Shown here piece by piece: positions 37,606 to 46,597 of a stretch of DNA of 64,000 nucleotides (position 1 is the first letter of the stretch; every line of letters begins with the position of its first letter). The stretch lies in assembly GCF_009827395.1 (NCBI RefSeq), contig NZ_WTYX01000002.1, positions 496,001 to 560,000 of the forward strand, given 5' to 3'. Source of the DNA: Pontixanthobacter aquaemixtae. GTDB taxonomy: Bacteria; Pseudomonadota; Alphaproteobacteria; Sphingomonadales; Sphingomonadaceae. The notes beneath the pieces were generated by a model. That model was not told the origin of the DNA and ran no database searches. It saw only the letters and a list, made by a program, of their open reading frames with translations. The translations under genes and the position numbers were made by a program.

Positions 37606-37740
37606 ATGTACAACACTACGACCAAATCCATGATCTGGGCCGGCGTGATTATTCTCACCGTCGGTGCCTACATGGTGTTTGGTCTGATTCCTGCAGCGGT
37701 CGTAGCCGGAGCAAGCGGCTGGTGGGCACTGAACCAGTAA
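37606..37740 (+). CDS. 44-aa single-span membrane peptide
   Basis: A short frame, starting MYNTTTKSMIWAGV and ending WWALNQ, encodes one membrane helix (about residues 9-37, Val/Ile/Ala-rich, with Gly and Pro in the middle). GGGAG lies about 9 bases before the ATG and a promoter-like AT-rich patch precedes it. It sits alone between tadA and the convergent RNase T2 gene. I do not recognise it. Confidence 0.6.
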   Translation: MYNTTTKSMIWAGVIILTVGAYMVFGLIPAAVVAGASGWWALNQ

Positions 37741-37744
37741 ACCT

Positions 37745-38485
37745 TTACAGTCCTCGCCAGATTTTCACTTTCGCCGAATCGCGCGCACCAAACCGCCGCT
37801 TGTCACACCACTTGGGCATGAAATCCTTGCCATAGCAGAGCCTAAGCTCGCGCAGCCAACCGCGCCTGTTCAAATTCACGCCAATCGCTTCGCGCGGCCA
37901 GGCCGGATTAGTGCGAATAAAGGCGTCGCGCAGTTTTCCTGCGGTGAGATCATCCTCGCGCGATAATTGATCGCCGGGCGGGAATGTGATGCTTCTCCAT
38001 AAGATGCGCGTGATCTTGAAATAGGATTCGGGCTTGCTCACCATGCAGCTGCCATGTTTCGCCCATTGGCTCGCGATCAGCCTTGCCGAAGGCATCATGC
38101 ACATGTTCCGTCGCGCTTCGGCGGAGGAAACGACACGCGATGTCCGGCACCATTGCGGCCATGATCCGCGGCTTTCGGGCCACAGGCCGTGCGCGACAAA
38201 GGCGAAGCGCCCATTGCGCGTGGAGCACTGCGTCCGGTGCCGTGCTTGCGTTTCGCGCCCTTTGCAGAATTCGGGCGACCAGCTCGCCGCGAGCGTATAG
38301 CCTGTAACGGGTAGGCGCCGCGGTTTGGCATCGGGCGTTATTTTCGGAACCGGGACCGATTGCGGCATGCGGCACTGATAAGCCTGCGCCGCCGCCGCAA
38401 TTGGTATGGCCGATAGCGCCAGCGAAAGCGCCACAGCCAGCAGGCGCAGGAGCCTACTTGAAAGTGTCGTGGTCAACCGGGTCAT
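37745..38485 (-). CDS. Secreted ribonuclease T2 family protein
   Basis: The ~246-aa precursor has a signal peptide (LLRLLAVALSLALSAIPIAAAAQA) and both catalytic segments of RNase T2: CAS I 'FVAHGLWPESRG' and CAS II 'ASQWAKHGSCM', each with its histidine. Several cysteines suggest disulfides in the periplasm. The enzyme would cleave RNA non-specifically through 2',3'-cyclic phosphates. Two in-frame ATGs exist (38506 and 38485); either overlaps the end of the upstream membrane-protein gene, by about 30-50 bases. Confidence 0.9.
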   Translation of the reverse strand: MTRLTTTLSSRLLRLLAVALSLALSAIPIAAAAQAYQCRMPQSVPVPKITPDAKPRRLPVTGYTLAASWSPEFCKGRETQARHRTQCSTRNGRFAFVAHGLWPESRGSWPQWCRTSRVVSSAEARRNMCMMPSARLIASQWAKHGSCMVSKPESYFKITRILWRSITFPPGDQLSREDDLTAGKLRDAFIRTNPAWPREAIGVNLNRRGWLRELRLCYGKDFMPKWCDKRRFGARDSAKVKIWRGL

Positions 38486-38873
38486 TGGACAAATAGGCTT
38501 TGGCATCGGGGCGGAACAGATAGAAGATCGAGGCAGCCTGCATGACCGTGACCGCGATAACGAACACCGTCCCCAACATGCTCATTCCAGCCAACGAAGC
38601 CGGCGTCATCAACACACCGATCACGAACAAGACGATCATGATCCACATCGCGACTTTGCTTTTCACATTCGAAATCAGAAACCACAGCAGCAAGGAAATC
38701 CCCATTCCAAAGGCGAAGGCTCCATACAGAAAGCCGCTGCCCAATTGCGCTGTCGCCGGATCCGCTTCGAGCATCGCCATGGTTTCGTTGCGCGTTACAA
38801 CAAAATTGATCACACCCAGCACCAGCGAGCCGAGATAGAGAAAATCGAACGTTTTGATGGATTGTGGTTTCAT
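38454..38873 (-). CDS. Four-helix membrane protein, unknown function
   Basis: The 139-aa product has four likely membrane helices ('FLYLGSLVLGVINFVV', 'FLYGAFAFGMGISLLLWFLI', 'WIMIVLFVIGVLMTPAS', 'MLGTVFVIAVTVMQAASIFY'), with the last followed by 'LFRPDAKAYLSN'. This is a common sphingomonad pattern resembling small DoxX-free four-helix proteins; no function can be assigned. It overlaps the RNase T2 gene downstream, suggesting co-transcription. Confidence 0.75.
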   Translation of the reverse strand: MKPQSIKTFDFLYLGSLVLGVINFVVTRNETMAMLEADPATAQLGSGFLYGAFAFGMGISLLLWFLISNVKSKVAMWIMIVLFVIGVLMTPASLAGMSMLGTVFVIAVTVMQAASIFYLFRPDAKAYLSNDPVDHDTFK

Positions 38874-38932
38874 ATGCCTGCTCCCCTTTTGCGCTCAAGC
38901 TAGCGGATAAGGAGTGCGCAGCAAAAGAAAAA

Positions 38933-39820
38933 TCAGTCGATCGGCGTAAAGTCGAGGCCGATATCCGCCGCGGGCGCGCTCTGAGTCAGGCGGCCGACCG
39001 AGACAAAATCGACGCCGGTCGCAGCCTTGGCCTTGATCGTTTCCAGATTAATTCCGCCGCTTGCCTCTGTCGGCACGCGCCCGGCCACGATTGCCACAGC
39101 TTCGCGCAGCGTATCAGGCTCCATATTGTCGAGCAGCAGCCGGGTCGCGCCTGCGTCCAGCGCCGGTTCGATCTGGTCCAGCCGGTCGACTTCGCAAATG
39201 ATCGTCTCGACCCCCGCATCGCGCGCGCGGCGCACAGCTTCGCCAACATCACCGGCAACCAGCACATGATTGTCCTTGATCATCGCCGCGTCCCACAGAC
39301 CCATCCGGTGATTGCTCGCGCCACCCATGCGCACAGCATATTTCTCCAGATGGCGCAGGCCGGGAATGGTTTTGCGCGTGTCGAGCAGCGTGCAATCGGG
39401 ATTGTCCATCCTGTCGACATATTCGCGCACCATCGTTGCGATGCCCGAAAGATGCTGGACTGTATTCAGCGCGCTGCGCTCGGCGGTCAACATGGCGCGG
39501 GCATTGCCCGACAAACGCATCAGATCCGATCCGGCAGGGACGGACTGGCCTTCCTCAACGAGAATTTCGATGTGCATTTCCGGCTCGAGCGCGCGGAAAA
39601 ATGCTTCGGCAATCGGCAATCCGGCGACTGTGATCGGATCGCGGCTGTCCATAACCCCTGCGAATCGGGCATCTGCGGGAATCACGCTTTCCGAAGTGAC
39701 ATCACGCCCCCCGCCGGCAAGCCCTTCGCCAAGATCTTCGGCAAAGGTTTCGCGGATAAATTTGTCGAGATCGAAGCCGGTGAGGCCAAACGGCTTAGTG
39801 GACAAAGCGGGCCACCACAT
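38933..39820 (-). CDS. nadC: Nicotinate-nucleotide pyrophosphorylase (carboxylating)
   Basis: The 295-aa product is quinolinate phosphoribosyltransferase of NAD synthesis: 'FAEDLGEGLAGGGRDVTSES', 'LNTVQHLSGIATMVREYVDR', 'LLDTRKTIPGLRHLEKYAVR', 'GGASNHRMGLWDAAMIKDNH' and 'EASGGINLETIKAKAATGVD'. The start is uncertain: ATG at 39820 overlaps the response regulator gene by 26 bases; a TTG at 39805 would overlap by 11. nadA and nadB are not in the window. Confidence 0.95.
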   Translation of the reverse strand: MWWPALSTKPFGLTGFDLDKFIRETFAEDLGEGLAGGGRDVTSESVIPADARFAGVMDSRDPITVAGLPIAEAFFRALEPEMHIEILVEEGQSVPAGSDLMRLSGNARAMLTAERSALNTVQHLSGIATMVREYVDRMDNPDCTLLDTRKTIPGLRHLEKYAVRMGGASNHRMGLWDAAMIKDNHVLVAGDVGEAVRRARDAGVETIICEVDRLDQIEPALDAGATRLLLDNMEPDTLREAVAIVAGRVPTEASGGINLETIKAKAATGVDFVSVGRLTQSAPAADIGLDFTPID

Positions 39821-40592
39821 CGCGATAGGAACGGCTCACTTTCACCTCTGCACCCGAATCGAGAACGAGGAAGCACTCGCCATTGGTATGCGGTTTGACT
39901 TGCCGCACCTGGTCTAGATTAACGATGGTGGAGCGGTGCACCCGCTGGAACTTGCGCGGATCAAGCCGCCGCTCAAGGTCTTTCATCGTCTCGCGCAGGA
40001 TCAACGAATTGTCGCCGGTATAGATGCACATATAATCGCCCGCAGCCTCGATATGTTCGATCGAATCAACTTCGACGCGGAAGATCTGCCCGCGATCTTT
40101 GACATTGATCAGTTTTTCGAACCGCTCGGCGCTTTCGCCATCATCCTCGGCAAATTCCTCGGCCGCATCGGGCGCAACTTCGGCCAGAACATTCATCAGC
40201 CGCTCTGCATCCTCGGTCGACTTCTTCTCCGACAGGCGCAAGCGGACACGCTCTATCGTGTCGGCCAGCTTGTCTTCATCGACGGGCTTCATCAGGTAGT
40301 TGACCGCATTGGCCTCAAACGCGCGGATCGCATGTTCTTGATAAGCAGTCACGAATACGATCAGCGGCGGCTCCAGCTCCATTACCCCTTTGACCACGCT
40401 GAACCCGTCAAAGCCGGGCATCTGGATGTCGAGAAACACAACATCGGGTTTGAGCGTCTTGATCTTGCGGATCGCCTCGCGGCCGTTGGCGCATGTGTCG
40501 ATCACTTCAACATCTTCGAAAGCCTGGAGCCGCAATTGCAGCCCTTGGACGGCGAGTTTCTCGTCATCGACGATAATGGCTCGGATGGTCAT
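39795..40592 (-). CDS. LytTR-family response regulator (second pair)
   Basis: The 265-aa product has a receiver domain (Asp9-Asp10, phospho-acceptor Asp55 in 'VVFLDIQMPGFDGF', Lys102 in 'NYLMKPVDEDKL'), an acidic linker (residues ~130-155) and a LytTR domain ('IEAAGDYMCIYTGDNSLILR', 'FQRVHRSTIVNLDQVRQVKP'). The long acidic linker distinguishes it from the regulator at 4900-5640. Its start overlaps the kinase stop in ATGA, and its end overlaps nadC. Confidence 0.94.
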   Translation of the reverse strand: MTIRAIIVDDEKLAVQGLQLRLQAFEDVEVIDTCANGREAIRKIKTLKPDVVFLDIQMPGFDGFSVVKGVMELEPPLIVFVTAYQEHAIRAFEANAVNYLMKPVDEDKLADTIERVRLRLSEKKSTEDAERLMNVLAEVAPDAAEEFAEDDGESAERFEKLINVKDRGQIFRVEVDSIEHIEAAGDYMCIYTGDNSLILRETMKDLERRLDPRKFQRVHRSTIVNLDQVRQVKPHTNGECFLVLDSGAEVKVSRSYRDVVARFVH

Positions 40593-41824
40593 GTCTGTGT
40601 TCCAATCTGTCGCGGCGCCAATGCGGGCTCGGGGGTGGGGGTATCCTGAGCCGGCGCGGCAAGTTTCGGGGGGGAATCGTGTAACAGTTCGGGTGTTTCC
40701 GGCTCTTCTTCAAGATCATGCCGTTCGTGCGGCAGTTCGATTATCACGGTGAAGCCGCCTGCCGGGGGCGTGCGGATTTCAAACGAATGGTCTTCGCCAT
40801 AGGCTTGCACCAGCCTGTCTCGAATATTCGGCAATCCAACACCGGTCGACACTGCGTGCCCTTCTCCTGTCAACGCATCAGGTAATTTGCGCGCGGAATC
40901 GCCGCCCTGCAATCCCGGTCCGGTATCGGAAACGCTAATCCGCAGCCGCTTTCCGACGAGCTGCGCCGACAGGCTGATCTTTGCGCCTTCTTCTTGAGGG
41001 GACACCGCATATTTGATCGCGTTTTCGACAAGAGGCTGGAGGAGCATCGCGGGCAGATAGGCCTTGGCCGCTGCTGGTTCGATATCGAATTCGGTCCGCA
41101 ACCGGTCTTCGAAGCGCATCCGTTCGATGCCGAGATAAAGGTTCAGCGTTTCCACCTCTTGCGCCAGGGTGACTTTGCCGCTGGGCTCAATCAACAATGT
41201 ATGGCGAAGGAAAGAGGAAAGCCGCGTAAGCATCGCATTGGCCGGCTCGGTCTGCTTCAGCAGCACCAGCGTGCTGATCGAGTTGAGCGTGTTGAACAGA
41301 AAATGCGGATTGAGCTGATAACGCAGCATTTGCAATTGCGCGGTGGTCGCCTGCGCTTCCAGCCGCTCCAATTGATCGGCCTGTTGTTCGACCTGCAGAA
41401 AGAAATTGATCGCATAATAAAGCGCCGACCACGCTCCAAGCAGCGTTAGAGGCAGGTAGAACAGGCCGATCACCAGTTGGGTGAAGGATGTCGCGCTATC
41501 GGCGCGGATCAACTGCAAAACCCAAGCGTCGATAAAGGTATAGAGCCCGACCGACAGCATCAGAACAACGCCGGTCACGCCCCAGGTAACGATCGGGCGG
41601 CGATTGATCAGCTCGCGGAAAATGACCGACAATACGAGAGTGATCGAAAAGCCGGTGATCACGCTGATCAGGTGTTGCAGCAGCAATGATGTGGGCTGCT
41701 GGTTGGCGATTGCCGCTGTTGCGCGCAGCAAGAACGCGCCGCCCCAGCCTGCAAGTTGCAGGACCCAGAACGCCCTGTTCTTGTTCGCGAAGAATGGCGT
41801 TGGTTGGAAAGGCAATACGGCCAT
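40589..41824 (-). CDS. LytS-type sensor histidine kinase (second pair)
   Basis: The 411-aa protein has about four membrane helices in residues 20-140 and a His_kinase module with His173 in 'YQLNPHFLFNTLNSISTLVL', the N box 'QPLVENAIKYAVS' and G boxes 'DTGPGLQGG' and 'STGVGLPNIRDRL'. It ends in a Pro-rich tail (residues ~375-411) with no obvious function. Unlike the kinase at 3671-4891 it has no large loop, so it probably reads a membrane or redox signal. It is coupled to its regulator by ATGA. Confidence 0.92.
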   Translation of the reverse strand: MAVLPFQPTPFFANKNRAFWVLQLAGWGGAFLLRATAAIANQQPTSLLLQHLISVITGFSITLVLSVIFRELINRRPIVTWGVTGVVLMLSVGLYTFIDAWVLQLIRADSATSFTQLVIGLFYLPLTLLGAWSALYYAINFFLQVEQQADQLERLEAQATTAQLQMLRYQLNPHFLFNTLNSISTLVLLKQTEPANAMLTRLSSFLRHTLLIEPSGKVTLAQEVETLNLYLGIERMRFEDRLRTEFDIEPAAAKAYLPAMLLQPLVENAIKYAVSPQEEGAKISLSAQLVGKRLRISVSDTGPGLQGGDSARKLPDALTGEGHAVSTGVGLPNIRDRLVQAYGEDHSFEIRTPPAGGFTVIIELPHERHDLEEEPETPELLHDSPPKLAAPAQDTPTPEPALAPRQIGTQT

Positions 41825-41956
41825 AGAGGGTCTTTAGCCCAAAATTGGCCACCGCGTCACATATGTTTTACTCGCGATGCGCCTTGCGGTATCGTGGGCA
41901 GGATAAAACGCGCTAACCGGGCTGAAAGAATGGCTCTCGCGCAGGGGAGAAAAGCA

Positions 41957-42565
41957 ATGGATATCAAGACCGGCCAAATGAAAAGCGCAGGCAAAAGCGC
42001 GAAATTCCGCGAGATGAAGGAAGGCACCGCTGAAGACTGGGCCATTATCCAGGGCCACTACATGGAATTTGCCTCGGATGTGGCGGACCGGGTTTTGACG
42101 CATCTCAAATTGCTCGAAGGCGATTTTGGCGGTTTTCCGGTGTGCCGCCTCGAACATTCGCTTCAGACCGCGACTCGTGCGCATCGCGACGGGCGCGGCG
42201 AACGCTATGTCGTAATGGCGCTGCTGCATGACATTGGCGATACGCTTGGAACCTATAACCACCCCGATGTTGCGGCCGCGATCATCAAACCCTTCGTAAC
42301 CGAGGAAGAGCATTGGATTTGCCAGCATCATGGGGCGTTCCAGGGCTATTACTTTTTTCACTTCCTCGGGATGGATAAGGATATTCGCGAGCAATTCCGC
42401 GACAGTCCGTATTTCGACGCCTGCGCCGAATTCTGCGAGAAATATGATCAGGCGGCGTTTGATCCCGATTACGACAGCGAACCACTTGAGTTTTTCGAGC
42501 CGATGGTGCGCCGGGTAATGGCGAAACCGCTTAGCTCGATGTATGTCGAGGATGACGCGGCCTAA
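41957..42565 (+). CDS. HD-domain protein, PhnZ-like group
   Basis: The 202-aa product has the HD metal pattern 'CRLEHSLQTATRAHRDG', 'MALLHDIGDTLGTYNHPDVA', 'ICQHHGAFQGYYFFHFLG' and 'FDPDYDSEPLEFFEPMVR'. This set of residues resembles the mixed-valence di-iron oxygenases around PhnZ more than HD phosphohydrolases, but the substrate is unknown. GGGGAG precedes the ATG at 41957; the frame is open upstream to 41756 without a ribosome site. It ends convergently on the next gene, the two stop codons overlapping. Confidence 0.8.
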   Translation: MDIKTGQMKSAGKSAKFREMKEGTAEDWAIIQGHYMEFASDVADRVLTHLKLLEGDFGGFPVCRLEHSLQTATRAHRDGRGERYVVMALLHDIGDTLGTYNHPDVAAAIIKPFVTEEEHWICQHHGAFQGYYFFHFLGMDKDIREQFRDSPYFDACAEFCEKYDQAAFDPDYDSEPLEFFEPMVRRVMAKPLSSMYVEDDAA

Positions 42566-43521
42566 CTCACCGCTTTGCGGGGAAAGCGGGCGGACCAGTC
42601 AGCGGCGCCGCCATTTTCGAGTGCTTTACCGATTAGCGGAAGCTCGGCCTCGATAAATTCGACCCGCTCGTCCCACCCATCATGGGTGCGTTTGCGAAAC
42701 AGCCCGCCCCCATGTTCGGGGCCCCAGCGCCGCATGAAGCGAACGGCTGCGGCGGGGTCATAGCCGGCATTGGCAAGCAACCACGGCATCAGCCGGTCTG
42801 CCTCGCGCTCGGTCTCCCGGATATCGCGGCGTTTTCGCCCGTTGGCAGAGAGCCATTGCGGGTGGCCTAGTACGACATGCGCCAGCTCATGCGCCATCGC
42901 CGCGGCCAATTCGTCATCGGCATAGGAAAGTCCCGCAAAATTGCCGCCGACATAGACGCTTGCCGCATCGGCTGCTGCCTTATCATCGCTTGGGCGAACC
43001 ACGAACCGCGCCTTGCAAACCGGTACACCCGTTACGGTAATTGCGCTTTCATCATCTGCGACATTCAGGGCCACCACTCCATTGGCCTCAAGGCTGGACT
43101 GCAACACCCGTTCGACCTGCAGCAGCCGAAGATAAATCGCCTTGGCATCGCGCACCATGCCGGACAGATCGCTGTAATCGATCGCCACAATTGGCTGATT
43201 GGACTGGAGCCCGGCTTTGTCGGCAGGACTGCCTTCGGCCACGGCCTGCACCGCAAAATCAGTTGGGATGGCCAAGGCTGACCGAGCATCATCCGGCCTG
43301 TTGTACCCCTGCAAATCCTGAATCAGCAGCCCGATTGCGGGGCTTGTTTGATCGCAGAATGACGCGTTGCCATCGGCGAGACGCCAGCCAATGGTCTGGA
43401 CCCGTGTGTCGAGCAGCTGCAGGTTCCGCAGCGAGTCCCCGTAGCCTATGTCATGCGCCGCTGTGGGAACGGCGAGCGCAGCCAGAAGGATAGAAAGGAA
43501 AAGGCGCGCCAATCCGCGCAA
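42562..43521 (-). CDS. Secreted zinc metalloprotease with PDZ domain (M48-like)
   Basis: The 319-aa precursor has a signal peptide (LFLSILLAALAVPTAAH), a PDZ-like segment ('VQAVAEGSPADKAGLQSNQP') at residues ~95-130 and a zinc-peptidase site 'AAMAHELAHVVLGHPQW' near residue 215, with the downstream Glu in 'ETEREADRLMPWLLANAGYD'. The order PDZ then gluzincin is found in a group of sphingomonad M48-like proteins. It lies 2 bases from the DsbA-like gene, on the same strand as a run of envelope genes. Confidence 0.82.
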   Translation of the reverse strand: MRGLARLFLSILLAALAVPTAAHDIGYGDSLRNLQLLDTRVQTIGWRLADGNASFCDQTSPAIGLLIQDLQGYNRPDDARSALAIPTDFAVQAVAEGSPADKAGLQSNQPIVAIDYSDLSGMVRDAKAIYLRLLQVERVLQSSLEANGVVALNVADDESAITVTGVPVCKARFVVRPSDDKAAADAASVYVGGNFAGLSYADDELAAAMAHELAHVVLGHPQWLSANGRKRRDIRETEREADRLMPWLLANAGYDPAAAVRFMRRWGPEHGGGLFRKRTHDGWDERVEFIEAELPLIGKALENGGAADWSARFPRKAVS

Positions 43522-43523
43522 TT

Positions 43524-44231
43524 TCAGGATTCGCGGGCCGCGTCGATTGCAGCTTGCAGCGCCTCTTCGCCGACCGCGCCCTCAAACGCCTGGTCCCCCA
43601 CGACCCAGCTCGGCGTGCCGCCAAAACCCAATTGCCGCGCAAGCCCGGTGTTCTTCGACAATTCGTAATCGGGGCCGCCCGCCTCGATGAATTGTTCCGC
43701 CTTGGCAAGATCAAGCTCGGCAATAGCCGCGGCGGCAAGGATGCCGTCTTCGCTTCGCGAGCTTTGATCAAACATGGCGGCGTGGAACTCTGCAAATTTG
43801 CCTTGCTGCGCGGCGGCCAGCGCCATGCTCGCAGCCTTGTCGCTGCCTTCGAAAATTGGCCATTCGCGAATTACAACCCGCAGATCGGGGTTCTTCGCGA
43901 TCAGAGCCTCGATCGGTTCGCGGCTCAACCGGCAAAAAGAGCAGCCGTAATCGGTGAACTCGACCAAAGTGACAGTGCCTTCGGGGTTACCCAGAACCGC
44001 GCCGGGGAAGGGGGCAACCACTTGGTCCGCAACGCCCACCAACCGGGCGCTTGCTTCTTTGCGCTGAAGATTCTCTGCCATCTGCGGGAGAAGTTCGGGA
44101 TTCTCGAGCAGATAGTCGCGCGTTTGCGAGTGGCCGAGCCCTGTAACCGACCACAAAGCCGCACCGCCAAATCCGAAAAGCAGCGCGACAAAAGCGGTGA
44201 CCAGCAATGATCGTTTGGAATTATCCTGCAT
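43524..44231 (-). CDS. DsbA-family thioredoxin-fold protein
   Basis: The ~235-aa product has an N-terminal membrane anchor ('LLVTAFVALLFGFGGAALW') and a periplasmic DsbA domain: 'VTLVEFTDYGCSFCRLSREP' with the CSFC redox site, a helical insertion, and the cis-Pro segment 'GFGGTPSWVVGDQAF'. This is the Com1/BdbD-type oxidoreductase group. ATG at 44231 lies 10 bases after the M48 gene stop; an upstream start at 44324 would overlap that gene. It likely oxidises or isomerises disulfides in envelope proteins. Confidence 0.9.
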   Translation of the reverse strand: MQDNSKRSLLVTAFVALLFGFGGAALWSVTGLGHSQTRDYLLENPELLPQMAENLQRKEASARLVGVADQVVAPFPGAVLGNPEGTVTLVEFTDYGCSFCRLSREPIEALIAKNPDLRVVIREWPIFEGSDKAASMALAAAQQGKFAEFHAAMFDQSSRSEDGILAAAAIAELDLAKAEQFIEAGGPDYELSKNTGLARQLGFGGTPSWVVGDQAFEGAVGEEALQAAIDAARES

Positions 44232-44241
44232 GGCGAGTGCG

Positions 44242-45618
44242 CTAGCGGCGCTCTTGCAGCCGTTCAAGCTCGGCGCGGGCTTGCAGGCCGATATCCTGAG
44301 CGCGAAGCCAATCGGGCGAACCAACCGGCAGCCCTGCCTCGGCGAAGCCCGCGCTGCGAATGGCCAACCCGTATTGCCTGCTCATCACCTGCTGTTCGGC
44401 GCTGGCCAATCTTGCCCTCGGCATGTCGCCTTTGGCTGCATAGACGACGCCCAGCTGATACCATGCAAAGGGATTGAGCCGGTCGCGCGCAACCGCAGCG
44501 CGAAGCACTTGTTCGGCTTCGGCGTGATGGCTCTCATCTTCGGTGGCAATAAGGGCATGGCCGAACATCGATGCAATCAGCGGTTCGCTAAGCGACAATT
44601 CGGTTGCCCGTCTGAGGGGCGAAATCGCCTCCGCAGGCCGTCCCGATTCAAGCAGCACCTGGCCCTTGAGCTCGAGGAAATAGGGGTCATCAGGGTTTGA
44701 TCCGAGAAGAGCGTTGGCTTCCTCTAGCGCCTCTTCGATCATCGCATTTTTGTGATAGCCATAGGCGCGGGCATAACGGGCGGGGATATCGGTCCGGGTC
44801 TCGGGAAATTCCTGTAGAGTCTTTCTCGGGTCGGCCTGATATCCGTAAAGCTTGGCTTTGACGCGTTCGAACCTTGCCTGAAGCTCAGTGTCCGCAGGCT
44901 GATCCCACGCCGGATCGGCAATATAGGTTTCTCGCAGCAAAGCGATCCGGTCACCGGACAAGGGGTGGGTGCGGCTGAATGTCGCATCATCATCCTGACT
45001 GCGGCCGTAGCGGAATTCCAGGTTCTGCAGCTTTTTGAAGAATTCCAGCGAGCCACGGCCCGAAATTCCGGCAATCGAAAGATATTCCGCACCAGCGGCA
45101 TCGGCGCTGGCTTCCTGCACGCGGGTGAAGGCAAGGAAGTTACCATAGGCGGCTTGCTGGCCTGCTGCGATAATACCCATGCCAGCATCACCGGCCCCGG
45201 CAAGCGCAGCGGCCACACCGATCAGCATCGACAGGATCGAGATATTGGTTGCCTTGCCAATGCCGTCATGCATGCGGTTTATATGACCGCCGGTAATATG
45301 GCCCAGCTCATGGGCGATCACGCCTTGGACCTCTTCGGCTGTGTCAGCCGCCTCAATCAGACCGGTGTGGATATAGACGGCTTGCCCGCCTGCCACGAAG
45401 GCGTTGATTGATCGATCATTGACCAGCACCACATCGACATTGCCCGGCTCAAGCCCTGCGGCCTCGATCAACGGAGCGGACATGTCGCTCAGCAATGCCT
45501 CGGTTTCTGCGTCGCGCAGGATTGATTGCGCGGCGGCGGGCTGCGCGATCATCGTCAACGCGGCGACAATGGCGAGCAGCCGGGCGAGGAATTGGACGGG
45601 GGAAGGGAATCTTCGCAT
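44242..45618 (-). CDS. M48 family metalloprotease with TPR region (BepA/YfgC-like)
   Basis: The 458-aa precursor has a signal peptide (AIVAALTMIAQPAAAQ), an M48 domain with zinc site 'QGVIAHELGHITGGHINRMH' and downstream Glu in 'EASADAAGAEYLSIAG', followed by TPR-type helices from about residue 310 ('NPDDPYFLELKGQVLLESGR', 'LNPFAWYQLGVVYAAKGDMP'). BepA of E. coli assists and degrades outer-membrane protein assembly intermediates such as LptD. The ATG at 45618 opens the signal peptide; the upstream in-frame stretch is not coding-like. Confidence 0.92.
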   Translation of the reverse strand: MRRFPSPVQFLARLLAIVAALTMIAQPAAAQSILRDAETEALLSDMSAPLIEAAGLEPGNVDVVLVNDRSINAFVAGGQAVYIHTGLIEAADTAEEVQGVIAHELGHITGGHINRMHDGIGKATNISILSMLIGVAAALAGAGDAGMGIIAAGQQAAYGNFLAFTRVQEASADAAGAEYLSIAGISGRGSLEFFKKLQNLEFRYGRSQDDDATFSRTHPLSGDRIALLRETYIADPAWDQPADTELQARFERVKAKLYGYQADPRKTLQEFPETRTDIPARYARAYGYHKNAMIEEALEEANALLGSNPDDPYFLELKGQVLLESGRPAEAISPLRRATELSLSEPLIASMFGHALIATEDESHHAEAEQVLRAAVARDRLNPFAWYQLGVVYAAKGDMPRARLASAEQQVMSRQYGLAIRSAGFAEAGLPVGSPDWLRAQDIGLQARAELERLQERR

Positions 45619-45628
45619 GCGCGCCACG

Positions 45629-46597
45629 CTAGCGGTTTTCGGCCTGAACCGGAACTGAAGCGGCTGGTTTGACGGCGCGCGCGGCCAACACTTCGCTGAT
45701 GAACGAATTGAATGCGTCGATAATCTCGCGATTGCGCCGCCACGGACTGGCCAGAGCCAGAACGGGCGCATTGTGGTCCATGTTGGCGAACATCGCGGTG
45801 TCGGCTGTTCCGCCGGCATCACTTATCGCATTTACCAAAGTGGGCGCGTGACGCGGGCTGACTAGCGTGTCTTTCTCGCCCTGAACAAGCAGCATCGGCG
45901 GCGCGTCGGCGCGCGCAAATTGTATCGGCTGGGTGGTCAGCGGATCGTCAGCACCGCCAAAGGCGAGCTTGGTCGATTCGCTATCGAACGGATAGAAATC
46001 ATACGGGCCGGACATGCCGATGACCCCGGCGATATCGCTTGTTTCCAATCCTTCGCGGCCCAGCCATTGGCGGTCGAGGCCGATCATGGCGACATTGTAA
46101 GCACCGGCCGAATGTCCCGAGATGAAGATTGTTTCCGGGTCCCCGCCATATTTTGCGATATTGTTTTTGGTCCAGGCGACGGCTTTCGCGGTGTCTTTCA
46201 GCATGGCAGGAAACACGCCGTCAGCATTTAACCGGTAGCCCGCCAACACAACGACATATCCTTCGGGCACCAGCCCGCGCGCAAGAAAGCCGTAATCGTC
46301 AATATCGCCGCTGCGCCATCCGCCGCCATGGACGAAGATGATGACAGGTTTGGGTCCGGTCTCACTCGAAGCGGCGGCGGATCGATAGACAGCCAGCTTC
46401 TGCTTGGGATGGTCGCCCAAACTTTCCTTATGAACCATTTCAACGTCGCGCGATCCGCCGGTCAGGCTGTCGACCATGTCGAGCACTTTGGGCCCGTTGC
46501 GGCCGATCGAGTATTGCAAAGCCACCGCCACTCCGGCCAGCAAAAGCACCAATGCGAAAAGAATCCACCCCATGCGCCGTATTCCTTTGCTCGCCAT
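45629..46597 (-). CDS. Alpha/beta hydrolase, BD-FAE/carboxylesterase type
   Basis: The 322-aa product has an N-terminal membrane anchor ('WILFALVLLLAGVAVALQYS') and an esterase domain: oxyanion-hole block 'IIFVHGGGWRSGDIDDYGF', nucleophile elbow 'IFISGHSAGAYNVAMIG', Asp in 'VQGEKDTLVSP' and His in 'ANMDHNAPVLALA'. This is the bacterial carboxylesterase/feruloyl-esterase-like group; the substrate is unknown. It directly follows the App1-like gene, without a gap, and is 10 bases before the M48 gene. Confidence 0.87.
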   Translation of the reverse strand: MASKGIRRMGWILFALVLLLAGVAVALQYSIGRNGPKVLDMVDSLTGGSRDVEMVHKESLGDHPKQKLAVYRSAAASSETGPKPVIIFVHGGGWRSGDIDDYGFLARGLVPEGYVVVLAGYRLNADGVFPAMLKDTAKAVAWTKNNIAKYGGDPETIFISGHSAGAYNVAMIGLDRQWLGREGLETSDIAGVIGMSGPYDFYPFDSESTKLAFGGADDPLTTQPIQFARADAPPMLLVQGEKDTLVSPRHAPTLVNAISDAGGTADTAMFANMDHNAPVLALASPWRRNREIIDAFNSFISEVLAARAVKPAASVPVQAENR

